Source of the DNA: Eublepharis macularius
Taxonomy: Eukaryota; Chordata; Lepidosauria; Squamata; Eublepharidae
Reading direction: 5' to 3'
DNA: 64,000 nt
Assembly: GCF_028583425.1 (NCBI RefSeq)
Contig: NC_072795.1
Location: 8,083,001 to 8,147,000, forward strand
Below the pieces are notes generated by a model. The model was not told the origin of the DNA. It ran no database searches and worked only from the letters and a program-made list of their open reading frames with translations. Made by a program: the position numbers and the translations under genes. Positions 1-11,400 of the stretch are shown here, in pieces. Position 1 is the first letter of the stretch. Each line of letters starts with the position of its first letter.

Positions 1-366
1 CTTTAATTAGTAACTCCGTCATTATTTTAGACATTTCTTGCAAACAAACAAGTACCTCTTCTTGCCAAGAAGCCATTTCAGCAAGTGGTAAAAAGCTTTG
101 TTTTGGTTAGTTATATTCAAAGATTTATAGCATTCCAGCAATTGCTGTGTCATTCCTCCCCCACCCCCATCTCTGCCCCTCCCAGCTTGCTCGGCTCATA
201 GTTAAGCTGAATTGCCCCGTAAAACCATAAATCTGTCCACTTACTTGATGGAAGGCTGTGGGGTCAGTTAAGCTCTCTTAGAATTGTTTTTTTTTTAATC
301 TGTCTTGTTAAGAATCTACTTGATTTGCTGTAGTTTTTTCGACCTGATGGACTCTCGGGTTCACAG

Positions 367-975
367 TTAAGTAGCCATGTTGGCTCCTCCTTTTCTCCTC
401 GCTTCAGAACCAGTATCTGGGCTTCTGGAGGTTCGCCAGGAGGACGTGGCTTCTTTTATTGAGTCAAGACATCTCGTTTGAGGTCTTCCTCTTTTCCTAC
501 TGCCTTCCACTTTTCCTAGCATTATTGACTTTTCCAGAGAATCTTGACTTCTCACAATGTGACCAAAGTACGATAGCCTCAGTTTTGTCGTTTTAGCTTC
601 TGGGGAGAATTCAGGCTTGACTTGATTTGATACCCACTTATTTGTCTTTTTGGCTGTCCATGGGATCCACAAAACTCTCCTCCAGCACAGCATTTCAAAT
701 GAATAAATGTTCTTCCTGTCAGCTTTCTTCACTGTCCAGCTTTCACATCCATACATAGTAATGGGGAATACCATAGTGTGGATTATCTTGATCTTGGTCC
801 CCACAGAGAAATCCTTATCTTTAAGAGTCTTTTCTAGTTCCCTCACAGCTCCTCTTCCAAGTCTCAATCTTCTTCTGGTTTCTTCACTGCAGTCTCCTTT
901 TTGGTTGATGACCGAGCCAAGGAATTCAAAATCTTGAACAATTTCAATTTCTTCATTGTACGTACACACTGGCAA
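367..975 (-). repeat. RTE-BovB LINE, 3' part of reverse-transcriptase ORF
   Basis: On the minus strand a 202-codon open stretch reads GSVINQKGDCSEETRRRLRL, then MYGCESWTVKKADRKN, then CWRRVLWIPWTAKKTNKW and LRLSYFGHIVRSQDSLEKS. These are hallmark C-terminal motifs of BovB ORF2 (YGCESWT, WCWRR-like, PWTA, YFGH). It is 5' truncated and only the C-terminal third is present. A second copy at 58033-58661 and a third at 60090-60580 share these motifs. Confidence 0.85.
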
Positions 976-1029
976 TTACAAAAACTCAAACAGGAACATG
1001 GACAGGTAAGATTTTACTATTCTTCATGG

Positions 1030-1372
1030 TATAATAACAACATTTGATTTATATACCGCCCTTCAGGACACTCAGAGAGGTTTACAAAGTATGTCATCGT
1101 TATCCCCACAACAACAAACACCTTGTGAGGTGGGTGGGGCTGAGAGAGCTCCTAGAAGCTGTGACTGACCCAAGGTCACCCAGCTGGCTTCAAGCGGAGG
1201 AGTGGGGAATCAAACCTGCCTCTCCAGATTAGAGTCCTGCCACTCTTAAGTGACTGACCCAAGGTCACCCAGCTGGCTTCAAGTGGAGGAATGGGGAATC
1301 AAACCCATTTCCCCAGATTAGAGTCCCGTCGCTCTTAACCACTACATTTAACCACTATACCAAACTGGTATA
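1030..1372 (-). repeat. tRNA-derived SINE (type 1) with internal 89-bp duplication
   Basis: Read on the minus strand it has the layout of other copies in the window: tRNA-like head, a middle with CCCAGCTGGCTTCAAG-type sequence, and a tail giving TATAAATCAAATGTTGTTAT. Positions 1161-1249 and 1250-1338 are near-identical tandem copies of the head-middle segment. Compare single-unit copies at 42965-43230 and 36866-37100. Confidence 0.8.
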
Positions 1373-1845
1373 AGAACCATATCCTAGGCTTTGCAGGATC
1401 TTTCAAGTACAGTCATCTGCAGGAAGATATTGATGATATAACGGGAGTAGATAGTGACAACAGCTGCATAATGTGCAGCTGCTCCAAGCTGAGGCTTTGC
1501 TCGATAGAAATGTTTTCAACGCATTTTTGTAATGAGTGTTAAATGCCTCTCACTGTCACTACACAGAAAATGGATTTTCCTTCATCTCTGAATTTATCAC
1601 TGAATTTATCTGAAGAAGAAATCTATTTGGAAACAGGATAGATACTGAATTCCTGTAGTAATTAAACATGCTATGGAGATTCCTCATTTATGTTGCTACT
1701 ATATGTTGGTAACGGTGTTTGACTTTTTTTGTCGTTGTTATACATCAAATTGTTCAATCTTGTCACAGTGTGCGCAGTGATGCTCTCTGTATTTCTGTCT
1801 GTTTCACAGAGTTATCGGAAGCACATCCTAACGGAGAAGCTTTTA

Positions 1846-2060
1846 TGTATTGTTGAAGGCTTTCACGGCCGGAGAACGATGGTTGTTGTGGGTTTTCCGG
1901 GCTGTATTGCCGTGGTCTTGGCATTGGTGACACTGAGAGATCTCTGTCTTTTGGTGCTACACCTCTGAAGATGCCAGCCACAGCTGCTGGCGAAACGTCA
2001 GGAACTACAATGCCAAGACCACGGCTATACAGCCCGGAAAACCCACAACAACCACCGGAA
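1846..2060. mobile_element. Foldback retroelement piece with hammerhead-like core (family B), 9-bp TSD
   Basis: Arms at about 1881-1926 and 2008-2054 are near-perfect inverted copies. The insertion is bounded by AAGCTTTTA at 1837-1845 and 2061-2069. Between the arms, plus strand, lie CTGAAGA (1965-1971), a perfect 6-bp hairpin GCCAGC/GCTGGC (1973-1978 with 1986-1991), GAAA (1992-1995) and CGTC (1996-1999). This is the order of conserved boxes in a type I hammerhead ribozyme. It sits in ABCC5 intron 6, about 155 bases from the exon 6 donor. Family assignment to Penelope-like elements is inference. Confidence 0.6.
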
Positions 2061-2214
2061 AAGCTTTTAGACTGACAATTCTCCTGGGCCTTGCCGGTGT
2101 TCACTGCGTGTACTGCAGGAAGCATTTGCTTGACATGAGGAGCTGCACACTCAGGGAAGCTCTGCTCCAAGCTACTTTTGAACGGCAATCGACAATGAAC
2201 TCAGGGAAACTTAC

Positions 2215-2448
2215 CTCCCCCAGAGACTTTTCCTTGATATTTTTCAGCCTGAGTATTTTCTTAAAAGCCATAGTCAGGATAGCGCCGCGCAGTCTGACCC
2301 CAGTGCGGTAGTTTAAAGCCCAGGTTAAGGCCAGGGACCAGGAACGCACTATTTCCGTCATAAGGAGGCCAACCACCAACATCAGGCTGTACTGAAGGTT
2401 GGACGCCTCCTGCTGGGTGTACTCAAGGAGATGTTTCACAACGAATGC
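2215..2448 (-). CDS. ABCC5: ABCC5 exon 6
   Basis: 234 bases, exactly 78 codons, from AFVVKHLLEYTQ to LKNIKEKSLGE. It contains two hydrophobic segments (LQYSLMLVVGLLM and the region after RSWSLA) and the very conserved RTGVRLRGAILTMAFKKIL block that leads to the first intracellular coupling region. The acceptor is TTCTTCCTGTAG, the donor GTAAGT at 2214. The next exon, which in mammals starts LINICSND, is not in the window. Confidence 0.95.
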
Positions 2449-5400
2449 CTACAGGAAGAAATGCAAACTGGCATGAACACCCCAACATGTCAGAGGAACC
2501 ATCTGATTCTTTTATGTTAAGTTAGAAATAAATGAGCGACTTCCATTTCCAAATGAAAATTTGTATTTTTAAAAAATAAGCCTTTAGCAATGCACTGCAG
2601 AAGCTACACAACCGCCTGATGACACCAAGAGGCAAATTGAGTAAGTGGGGAGAGTAATTTGGAACTTCTCCAATCCTGCTCCTTTGTGCTTTCTAACTTA
2701 ACATAAATCTCTCAGTTAGCTGAAAGCAATTCATCACCATCATGTTTAAAATAATCTGTACTTAGGCAAAAAACGGAGCATATTAAAAAGATATATTCCT
2801 TTACAAGACATTAAAACCTCTTTATTTCTTTGTTTCAAACGTGCTTATTTGATAAAAAGGAACAATGTACCTACAGTTGAACTGGGGAAGAGTGTGAGAA
2901 GGACATTTTGCAAAACATTCCTGAAAATAAACATCAGCAGTTTAATAGTAAAGCAAAAGACAGGCAGCAAAAAAGAAAAAAAAGCACATTAAGGTAAAAA
3001 TCACAGATTTAAAAAGCCAAAAACGCCCTTTCGCCCTCCCCTCCCTGTCCTCCCCCTCCAAAGACAAAAACAATTTTACCTCAGGAATCACATTTCAAAC
3101 ACCACCTGCAGGAAGAGAAAAACAGCCCCCAAGCCATAAATCCCCTGTGGCGTGAGCTGTCCAAAGGTACAGTGCAGAGAATCACAAGTCAGGCTTGTCA
3201 GCAATAGTAAGTACTAATAAATGGGAAACAGTAAATGTTTATTTTTAATAGAACCATACTAAAAAGGGTAACTCTCAAAAAGTACAAAAAGCAAAGTACG
3301 GTGGAAACATACATCATCTGCATGCACGGGGAAAAAATTATACAGGACCTGAATCCAAAATAGTCTAGCTGCCAACACAAAATGAAGTTGAACGACACCT
3401 ACACACGCACACCCCACAAGAGCGGATACAGGATCCATGTTTTGTTTGCAATGTCCGATGTATGGATAGGAAGGAAAACTTCTGACACCTAGTGGATGCA
3501 CACATCTGGTTTAATATAGCTTGGCTTTCCAGTGATGCTTTTCCAATGCTTACTGAGGCTGGTATTTTAGGTTCCTTAAACAGGTCTGAGAAGTGCCTTG
3601 GCACACCGCAACAAGACTTGAAAAATCTGAAGCCTCGGAACAGACCAGGAAGGGCTTTCTGAGTCCATATGAAGTCCTCTTGACTAACAGGACTGACAAG
3701 AGTTCTAGGCAACACAAGGTTGGAGGAGAGAAAAAGAAAGGTGCCCAGCGAGCTTCAAGCAAAGGGTCCTAGCGGTCAGAAGCCAGTGACAAGTGACAGA
3801 TTTTTTAAAAAAAATGAAGATAGAACATACAAGTCCCGAAGTGGTCAACTTTCAAAGCCGCAATCGAAGATTCTGCTGGATAGCATTTCTCCCGTGAGTT
3901 TTCTACAGGCGCACATAAAGAGCCAGGTGTCCCTCAAGTTCCTAAAATGACCACCAGTTTCAAAAACAAAAACTTTCACAACCCTGATCAAAGAGCAACA
4001 GCTCACACTGTACGGAAGCTTTATCCTCCACTGGATTTGCTTTACGTTCTCTACATTAAGGCACGACGGACTATGCGGCTGGTTTGCTGTTACTTGAGCA
4101 AGAAGATCTTCCAATGTTAAATCCAACAACAACCAAGTCACTGGAAGAGCCAAGAACCCTTCCTTGCTGTCGGTTCGCAAGCCCCGGGCAAGAGTGGTCG
4201 ACTTTTTCTCATACATCTCGGTATGGAACACAAAAGTCTCCAGAGAAATGCGGGAAACAGCATGCATTCCTGTTCTCCCCTAGTAACTGAAGGTGTAACT
4301 TTTTGGCACACACAGGGTTACTGAATCCGATGAAGAATAAGAAACATTGCTTATGCCTTTTTTAAATTAAAAAGCTGAAGTAATTTTTTTTAAAGAAAAC
4401 ATTAAAGGCGGGGAACATAGCATTTGCAATATTAAAATACGGTTTTAGGTTAAAGACAGCCAACAACCCCAACATATAAAACTAAACATACATAGCTATC
4501 AAAACTAGCAGAGGGAAGGGAAATTACTCCCTGTCATGGTAGGATCGGTCTTTATCGGCCTGGCTGGTCTTAAGCATTCCCAGTGAATAAACATCACCTT
4601 ACCTTTCATCTTGCCGTTGGATTCTGCCCAGCTTGACTGTCTCATTCTGATCGCAGAATACAGCCATCCTAGAAATTCTAAAGAACAGCTTCTGTCATTG
4701 GTTTCACTACAGAGAAAGATTCCCCCAAACCACATCCAGTATTTGACAGCACAAAGCAAGCTGCGTGACTGGAGTGGACCTGGAAGAGTAGAGGCTTACC
4801 TCAAATGACTCCCCCATCCAGCCGCCCTTACCGTGCCCCCCTCCCACTCATCACTTCAAATCCCCAATGAAAACCTCAAATTGCACTTTATAGCAACAGG
4901 AAATTCACCTGTTCCCTGCACCGGGGGGGGGGGGGGGCTACGTCTGAGCTGCTATGCTGGATAATTAGGATCACTTGTTCCTAGATTTCAGGATCTCTGC
5001 TGGACCAAGCAAGAATTCATCTTTGCCCCAGACCTCAACAGGACAGGTTTATCATTCATTCGAGTTCAACACAACTGTCGTTTTATCTTCTTTAAAAGAT
5101 GCATTTCATTCTGCCCTGCTGATTTCTGAAGACTATTCGGGAAAAAAAAGTTAAGTGGCCTCAACTGGATGAAAGGCAAATATGAGTGTTTGGAAACAGT
5201 GCCAGACATGAAATTTCACAAAATGTGTATTTTGTGAAAGAGGCTTGGATCTACAAGGAATTTAAAAATAGCAACACCCTCATTTTAGGCATAAGTACCA
5301 AAATGCATTTTAACCAATCCATCATTCTGCTTCCCAGTAGCATTCCATGTCCCCAGTCAGTTTGCAAAGATGTTTCAACTTCATTTAATTTGCCCGTTTG

Positions 5401-8400
5401 TGTCTATAAATATTCTCCCCCGATCCCCCAAGGTTTCATTTTCACCTGAAAGTGCATGCTTCAGTTTTTTTTTAAAAAAAAAACACTTCTAGATTTGCAG
5501 GGATAAAAATCCAGTTTTAAAATAGTGAGGAATATGGAGTACAGGTTCATCTCTCACTCCAAATGATGGAACTGTTAAGAAAAAAATGTCTTGGCCTAAC
5601 GTACGTTGACTGAACAGTGACACGTGTGCAGGGGAGGTTGCAAGCAACCAAATTTGGCACGGGCTGCATTCTCTTAGCTCCTACCCACTTTGTCGATTCA
5701 CACCTGGTGGTTTGGAATCCAGCAGCAGGCAGACACTGACTTCCAACTCTCTGCTAGAGGTTAAGAGTATCTACAGGTCCCTGTAGTGAAACAATGACAG
5801 AAGCTCTTCTTGGGGGAAGCCTGGTTCTGTTAAAACCTAATTCGTTCTGGCAATTAATAGCACAGCCAATAAAACCCGTGGTTTAATTCCCATCATCAGT
5901 GATTACAACAATACCAAGCAAAAACAAAACAAAAAAAGAACTATTGACCCCCTCTTCATAAGGAACATAACAAGGCAGTTTCGAGATTTAAGCAAACAGG
6001 TGGGGTTTAGGAATTAAGAAGAGGGGGGAAAAAAGATGACAAAGACCGTTTTTAACATTAACAGTGCACCTCAGCGGTACTTACCCAAGCATTGAACCAT
6101 CCCCGCTTAACAGCACACTGAAATGTGTACTACAAGCAATAACACTGCGCCTACTCCTCAAGGGAAATTTGTAGAGAATAGATTTAGTCAAGACGTCAAA
6201 AAGCAAATCTTTGCACAGTGTGTGCAACAAACAGGTGACAAGAAAATGGTGTGAAGACCAAGTCCTACATGCTGCATCTTCATTACCAACTAAGATGTCG
6301 CCACCTAGCAATGCCGCCAGAAAGGTAACCTGCCCGACTAGTCTTTTCATACAAGTCAGAGAGACAGAGCTAGTTCTGCAGAATCCCCTGGGCCTGATTT
6401 CTTAAGGAACTTTAAAAAGCAACCTTAACACCGGCACTCCATTGCAGTCTTGCAGAGAGCACAGAAGAGTAAGCAGCTTACAAAGGACTATTTTTCCTTC
6501 AGAAAAATCTCAGCACCCGCCCTTATCCACTGGTACGAGCAATTAAAAAAATGCACGCACACGCACACGCACACACAAGCACGCGCACAAAACTTCAGAG
6601 CATGGAAGCATTCAGACTCCTGAAGCATTCTGGAAAGGCCTGTTTCCTCTCCGCAAAAGCATGTTTATCTCTAATCAAAGCGGTTAGAAGTTACTCTGAA
6701 AGGCAACCGGAACGCATCAGCACCGGCCATGGAGTGGAGCCCGCTGTGGAGGTTAGACAAAGGATGGATAGTACTTACTGGTCCACAGAAGCCGGCGAGT
6801 TGGGTGACCATCAGGCACACTATGGAAATGATGAGCCTGGTGCGGCAGAAGACCCACACGACCCTCCGGAGAGAGGCGTCTTCCGGTCCACACTCCTGCA
6901 GCTCTCCTTGCCACAGCCTTTCCAACCTGAAGCAGCATATAGATATGCAAATCTAAGGGGTCTTTCTTCCAAAACAAATAAAACAGGGTTAACATACCTG
7001 TAACTTATGTTCATCGAGTTCTTCTGTGCTGACACACATGGCTGCCTCTGCCCTATCGGGGAGACGAGTCGGTCATCCGGTAAGGGGAGCTGGTACTGGG
7101 CGCCACGTTGTCGTCTGGGGACGGTTCCGACCACGACTCCGATCGGTAGCCCCCGGCGCTCTCAGCCTCCTCCTCATCGGAACCGATGACCGACTCGTCT
7201 CCCCGATAGGGCGGAGGCAGCCATGTGTGGAGGCACAGAAGAACGAAGATGAATAACGGCATTCCCTTCTACACCACAGAATACAAATGATACAAGACAA
7301 GCCCTTTAAAATCGGGAAAGATTCCTAGAAGAGGAACCAACAGTGGTGCCTTAAAAAGACAAAAGAGATGGAAGCGGGGGGGGGGGGGGGAGAGATCTCC
7401 GGTTCCTTTCTGAGGGAAAGGAGGAAAAAGCAGAAACAAAATGGAATGAAATAGACTAATTTTTCTGATCAAGGAAGGGTTGGGCTAATTTCCACCAACT
7501 CCCTCTTTCTGCAGCAGAGCCCCAATTTGTCTTTCGTGTGGTTTCTGAAGGTCACTCTGGGGAGATCAATAGGCTGCTGTGGGAAAGGGGAGGCAGGGGC
7601 ATTACGCTCCACTGACAGAAGTGCCTTGAGTGAGCAAAAGACGTAGCCCGAATCCAACAAATGATGCAAGAAACTTTTGCATGGAGTGTGTGTGTGTGTG
7701 TGTGCGGGGTCTTCGTATCAGAATGACTTCCAATCACCCACCAGAATTAAGGACATAAAAACAACTGGGCAGCATTTAGGAAGAAGGCCCTCCGTGAAGA
7801 GCACAGAGACACTGTGTACACGGGCAACAAACAAGCCAACTCATATACCTTCGGCAGGTGACATCGGAAGACTCGTGCGTTGACAAAGGCCACACGTCAT
7901 CAGTCAGCAGCTCCCCCTTCTTGTAGGCTACACGTGCCATAGGCGTGAGCCATGAGAAAGTCATATAGGAGAAAAGCCCAGCATTGTCTATTGGGTGTGG
8001 ATGTCTATAAGCAGAGGAAGGAAGACAGAATAACCAAAGAACATCGAAGGAAAGGGTACATTTAGATACTACTGAGTGTCAGTTTCCCTCGGCGAGCAGA
8101 ACTGCTCAAGCGCAAAACAATTTCCAAGGTTAACATCTAACTTTTTCTAATAACCAGGCATCTCTCCCTGTTTTCTAGCCAGCTATTCCTGTAAGTTCAT
8201 TAACAGCAAAGACTTACTTGGAAGTAGTCCGGATGGGTTTCAGCAAGTTCAAGCCAAAGTGGTATTTCCCTTTGTGACGGCCCTCGTCCAGCATTCCCAA
8301 GTGAGAATCCATTGAGAAGTCTAACGGAAGGCCTTCTGCTCGAGCAGCTGCTTCCAATGCATTCTGGCATTCCATCTGCTTTAGAGACAAAGTGGAAAGG

Positions 8401-11400
8401 GAAAAAAACATTGACTTTGTCACACTGTCAAGCTTTAAAACTGTTATTTCTGTCTCAGACCATGCCATCCCTTACAGGTCCCTGGAAACTGCTCTTTATG
8501 AAGTTAAAAAAGACTAATTCCCTCCCCCACCTCCCCCAGAAAACTGCAAGCTCACTCTTCAATGAAGGGAACAGTAGCAGAAGACCTCTAATCCACCTCC
8601 CACCCCCCCCACCACAAGATATCTTATAACCTGCAGACAATTCCCTGAAGCAGGATTTCCTCTCGGACAAGCGCTCTAAAAGCCAGCAAAAGCTGACAAT
8701 TGGTTTCCATTCATTCTACTTTGCCAGCTTAGTTTCACTGAAATTCTTCCAGGGGCTCAGGCCATTGTGTGTGAACATCATCACTACTACATAGCTGGGT
8801 GATTGGGCATCTGCAACGCTATGATGCACACCTCCTGACCCGGGGGCACGTGCAGAAGACCAGGCTTTCTAAAGCCAATCAATCAAACTCAAGCCGCCTT
8901 CTGAGAATTCAGCAAGCCCGAACACAAAGCAACGGAGTGGATGAAATATTTTCTTGAGGCTTCTGTACACCGCACCACTGCTGCTTTGTCTCCAATTCTT
9001 CCCCCGCCCTGCTCACTTTATCCAGCCACATATTAGGCACCCTAGCCCACATCCTCATTTTCCGTCGACGCGCGCTCCGACGTTTTGCACACGTGCTAAT
9101 TTACGGCACAATCAGCCTTTCCTGAAAGCTATTCAAAAATCACAAGTCTGATTCCGCTACAAAACCTAAAGTAACATGGGACTACCAAGAAAAACACATG
9201 ACAGGAGAAAGGAGCTTTGGGGGCAGAAACACAAGCAGCTAGATCTCAGAGCTTGCATCTGAAGAAGAGAGCTGTGATTCTCGAAAGCTTATGCTACAGT
9301 GAAGTTGGTTAGTCTTAAAGGTGCTACTGGATTATTTTCTGTTTTGCTACTACAGACTAACATGGCTAACTCCTCTGGATCTAGATCTCAGAGACACTCA
9401 TATCTTTCCTAACCATCATTTATACCTCCTTAACTGTATCCCTTTCCAAAATACCTTCACATTAGCAATCATGCTGCTGTACAACATTTGGGATTAGCGG
9501 GTTCAACTCAGCTATCGTGGCCAATGGTTAGACAGTCCACCATGAAGCGAGATGGGACTCTACCACCACCATACCTTGGAGTACTGCAGTCATAAGATGT
9601 TCAAAAGTATTCTGACTACAAAAAGGGACGTTTCTGTAAGAGCCCCCAAAGACATTAAGATGTGTTAGTATGTGGTATTTAAAGCATGTCCCCATGGCTG
9701 AAAAAGGCATGAATCCAATGAAATGTCAGTAGACTTCCTTTTTAACTAAGCAACGTTCTATTCATGCCACCATAACTGTGCAAGCAACAGCACTAGATAT
9801 TGTACAATTCTTACACATACCCCATCATACTTTACACTTTCCTGTTGCCCAGGTTATTGCTAAGCATTATGCCTTGCGCGAACAAATTGCTGGTGTGTTT
9901 CCTTGCAAAAGCTTACCGCAGCTTTCAAAAAAATACTTCTGCTAAGACAACGGCTTTCAGGTTTAGCAGAACTAGACTGCAGAATACATACCAACTGTAC
10001 TGAATACCTTGGTACAACAGATTTATTTGTCTCTGCCACTGCAGAGGCTAATTACTCTCCGCTAATCAAAAAACCTCTTGACTTATATATACCATAGCTG
10101 CCAACTGTCCAGGAATAGTTATCCTAACAAGAGCCTCGACTAAAGCCCATCATAAGAACATAAAAAAGCCCCACTGGATCAGAGCAGCAGTCCATCTAGT
10201 CCAGCAGCGTGTCTTACGTAGTGGCCAACTAATTATTCTGGATGGCCCAACAGGGCATGGAGAGTGGGGCCTTCCATCAATGTTGCTCCCTAGCCCTGGT
10301 ATTCAGCGGTCTCAGAACACAGAAGTTCCCTTTACTCACCATGGCTGGCAGCTACTGATGGATCTATCCTCCCTGGATGTATCTAAAACTCCCTTAAAGC
10401 AATCTATGCCTGCGGCCATCACTACATCCTCTGGCAGAGAATCTCACAGGTTCATCACTCAATGAGTAAAGCAGCACTTGCTTTTGCCCATCCTGAGTCC
10501 ACTGCCCATCAACTTAACCGAGTGCCCTAGTATTTTGGAAGAGGAAGAAAAGGTTCTCCATCTACTCTCGATGTTCCGTGCATGGTTTTAGAAACCTCTT
10601 ATCACGTCCCCCTCAGTCATGCTTTTCCTAAACTGAAGTCAGCCGGGGTCATCAAAAGCTCTCATGCCTTCCCAAAATTGCGTATGTGTCAGGGAAGACG
10701 CCGATATTTATAGACAGAACACGGGTTAACAATTCCTGAGGGGAGTCAGTTTGCCAACTAAGGCTGGGCTTGAGAGAGGCATTTTGGACAACGGTAACAG
10801 GACAGCCACGTCCCACTGGTAATATGCTTGTGGATCAGTACAGTACAGGCAGCACAAGGGGAAGCCAGATTGTAACCCACTTTGAATGCAGTTTCCTACC
10901 AGAAATGGAAACCAGCATATTGCCCTTGGCAGTCAAATGCTGTTAACCACCAAAGCCGAATCTAAGATTAACAACTTGGACGAGACAGATGGGACATCAA
11001 TTAGTTAGATAAACTTTCAAATTAATGCTTTCTGCACCCCCAAGGTGCCTTTTGAAATTAGTTTCTAGCCTGCATACCATTTGGGTGCTTAGGCTAATTC
11101 ACAGAAGATATTGTTGGACATGCAAGCTACTCTGTTAATTGGTGCGATGCAATCCCCTCCCATGAAGAGAGAAACACAGAAGCAGTTATCTTTTGCTTCC
11201 TTCCCCAAATACATGCAACACAAACTCTTCCGTCTGAGGCAGCTGTCAGAAGATTTCTGTCTTAACAATGTGACTTTATGGAGGGATGTTTGCTGAAAAA
11301 TGAACAACCAAAGTTTCCGTTATTTGCTCCAATTGTTCTGAAAAGCATTAATAGATATGACCGACTCGGTTATCTATCCCTTTCTGCCTTCCATGAAGGG

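Noticed and set aside
4923-4937. G-run as a G-quadruplex element
   Set aside because: A single homopolymer of 15 G; length may also be a sequencing artefact, as at 7376-7390 and 36293-36304.
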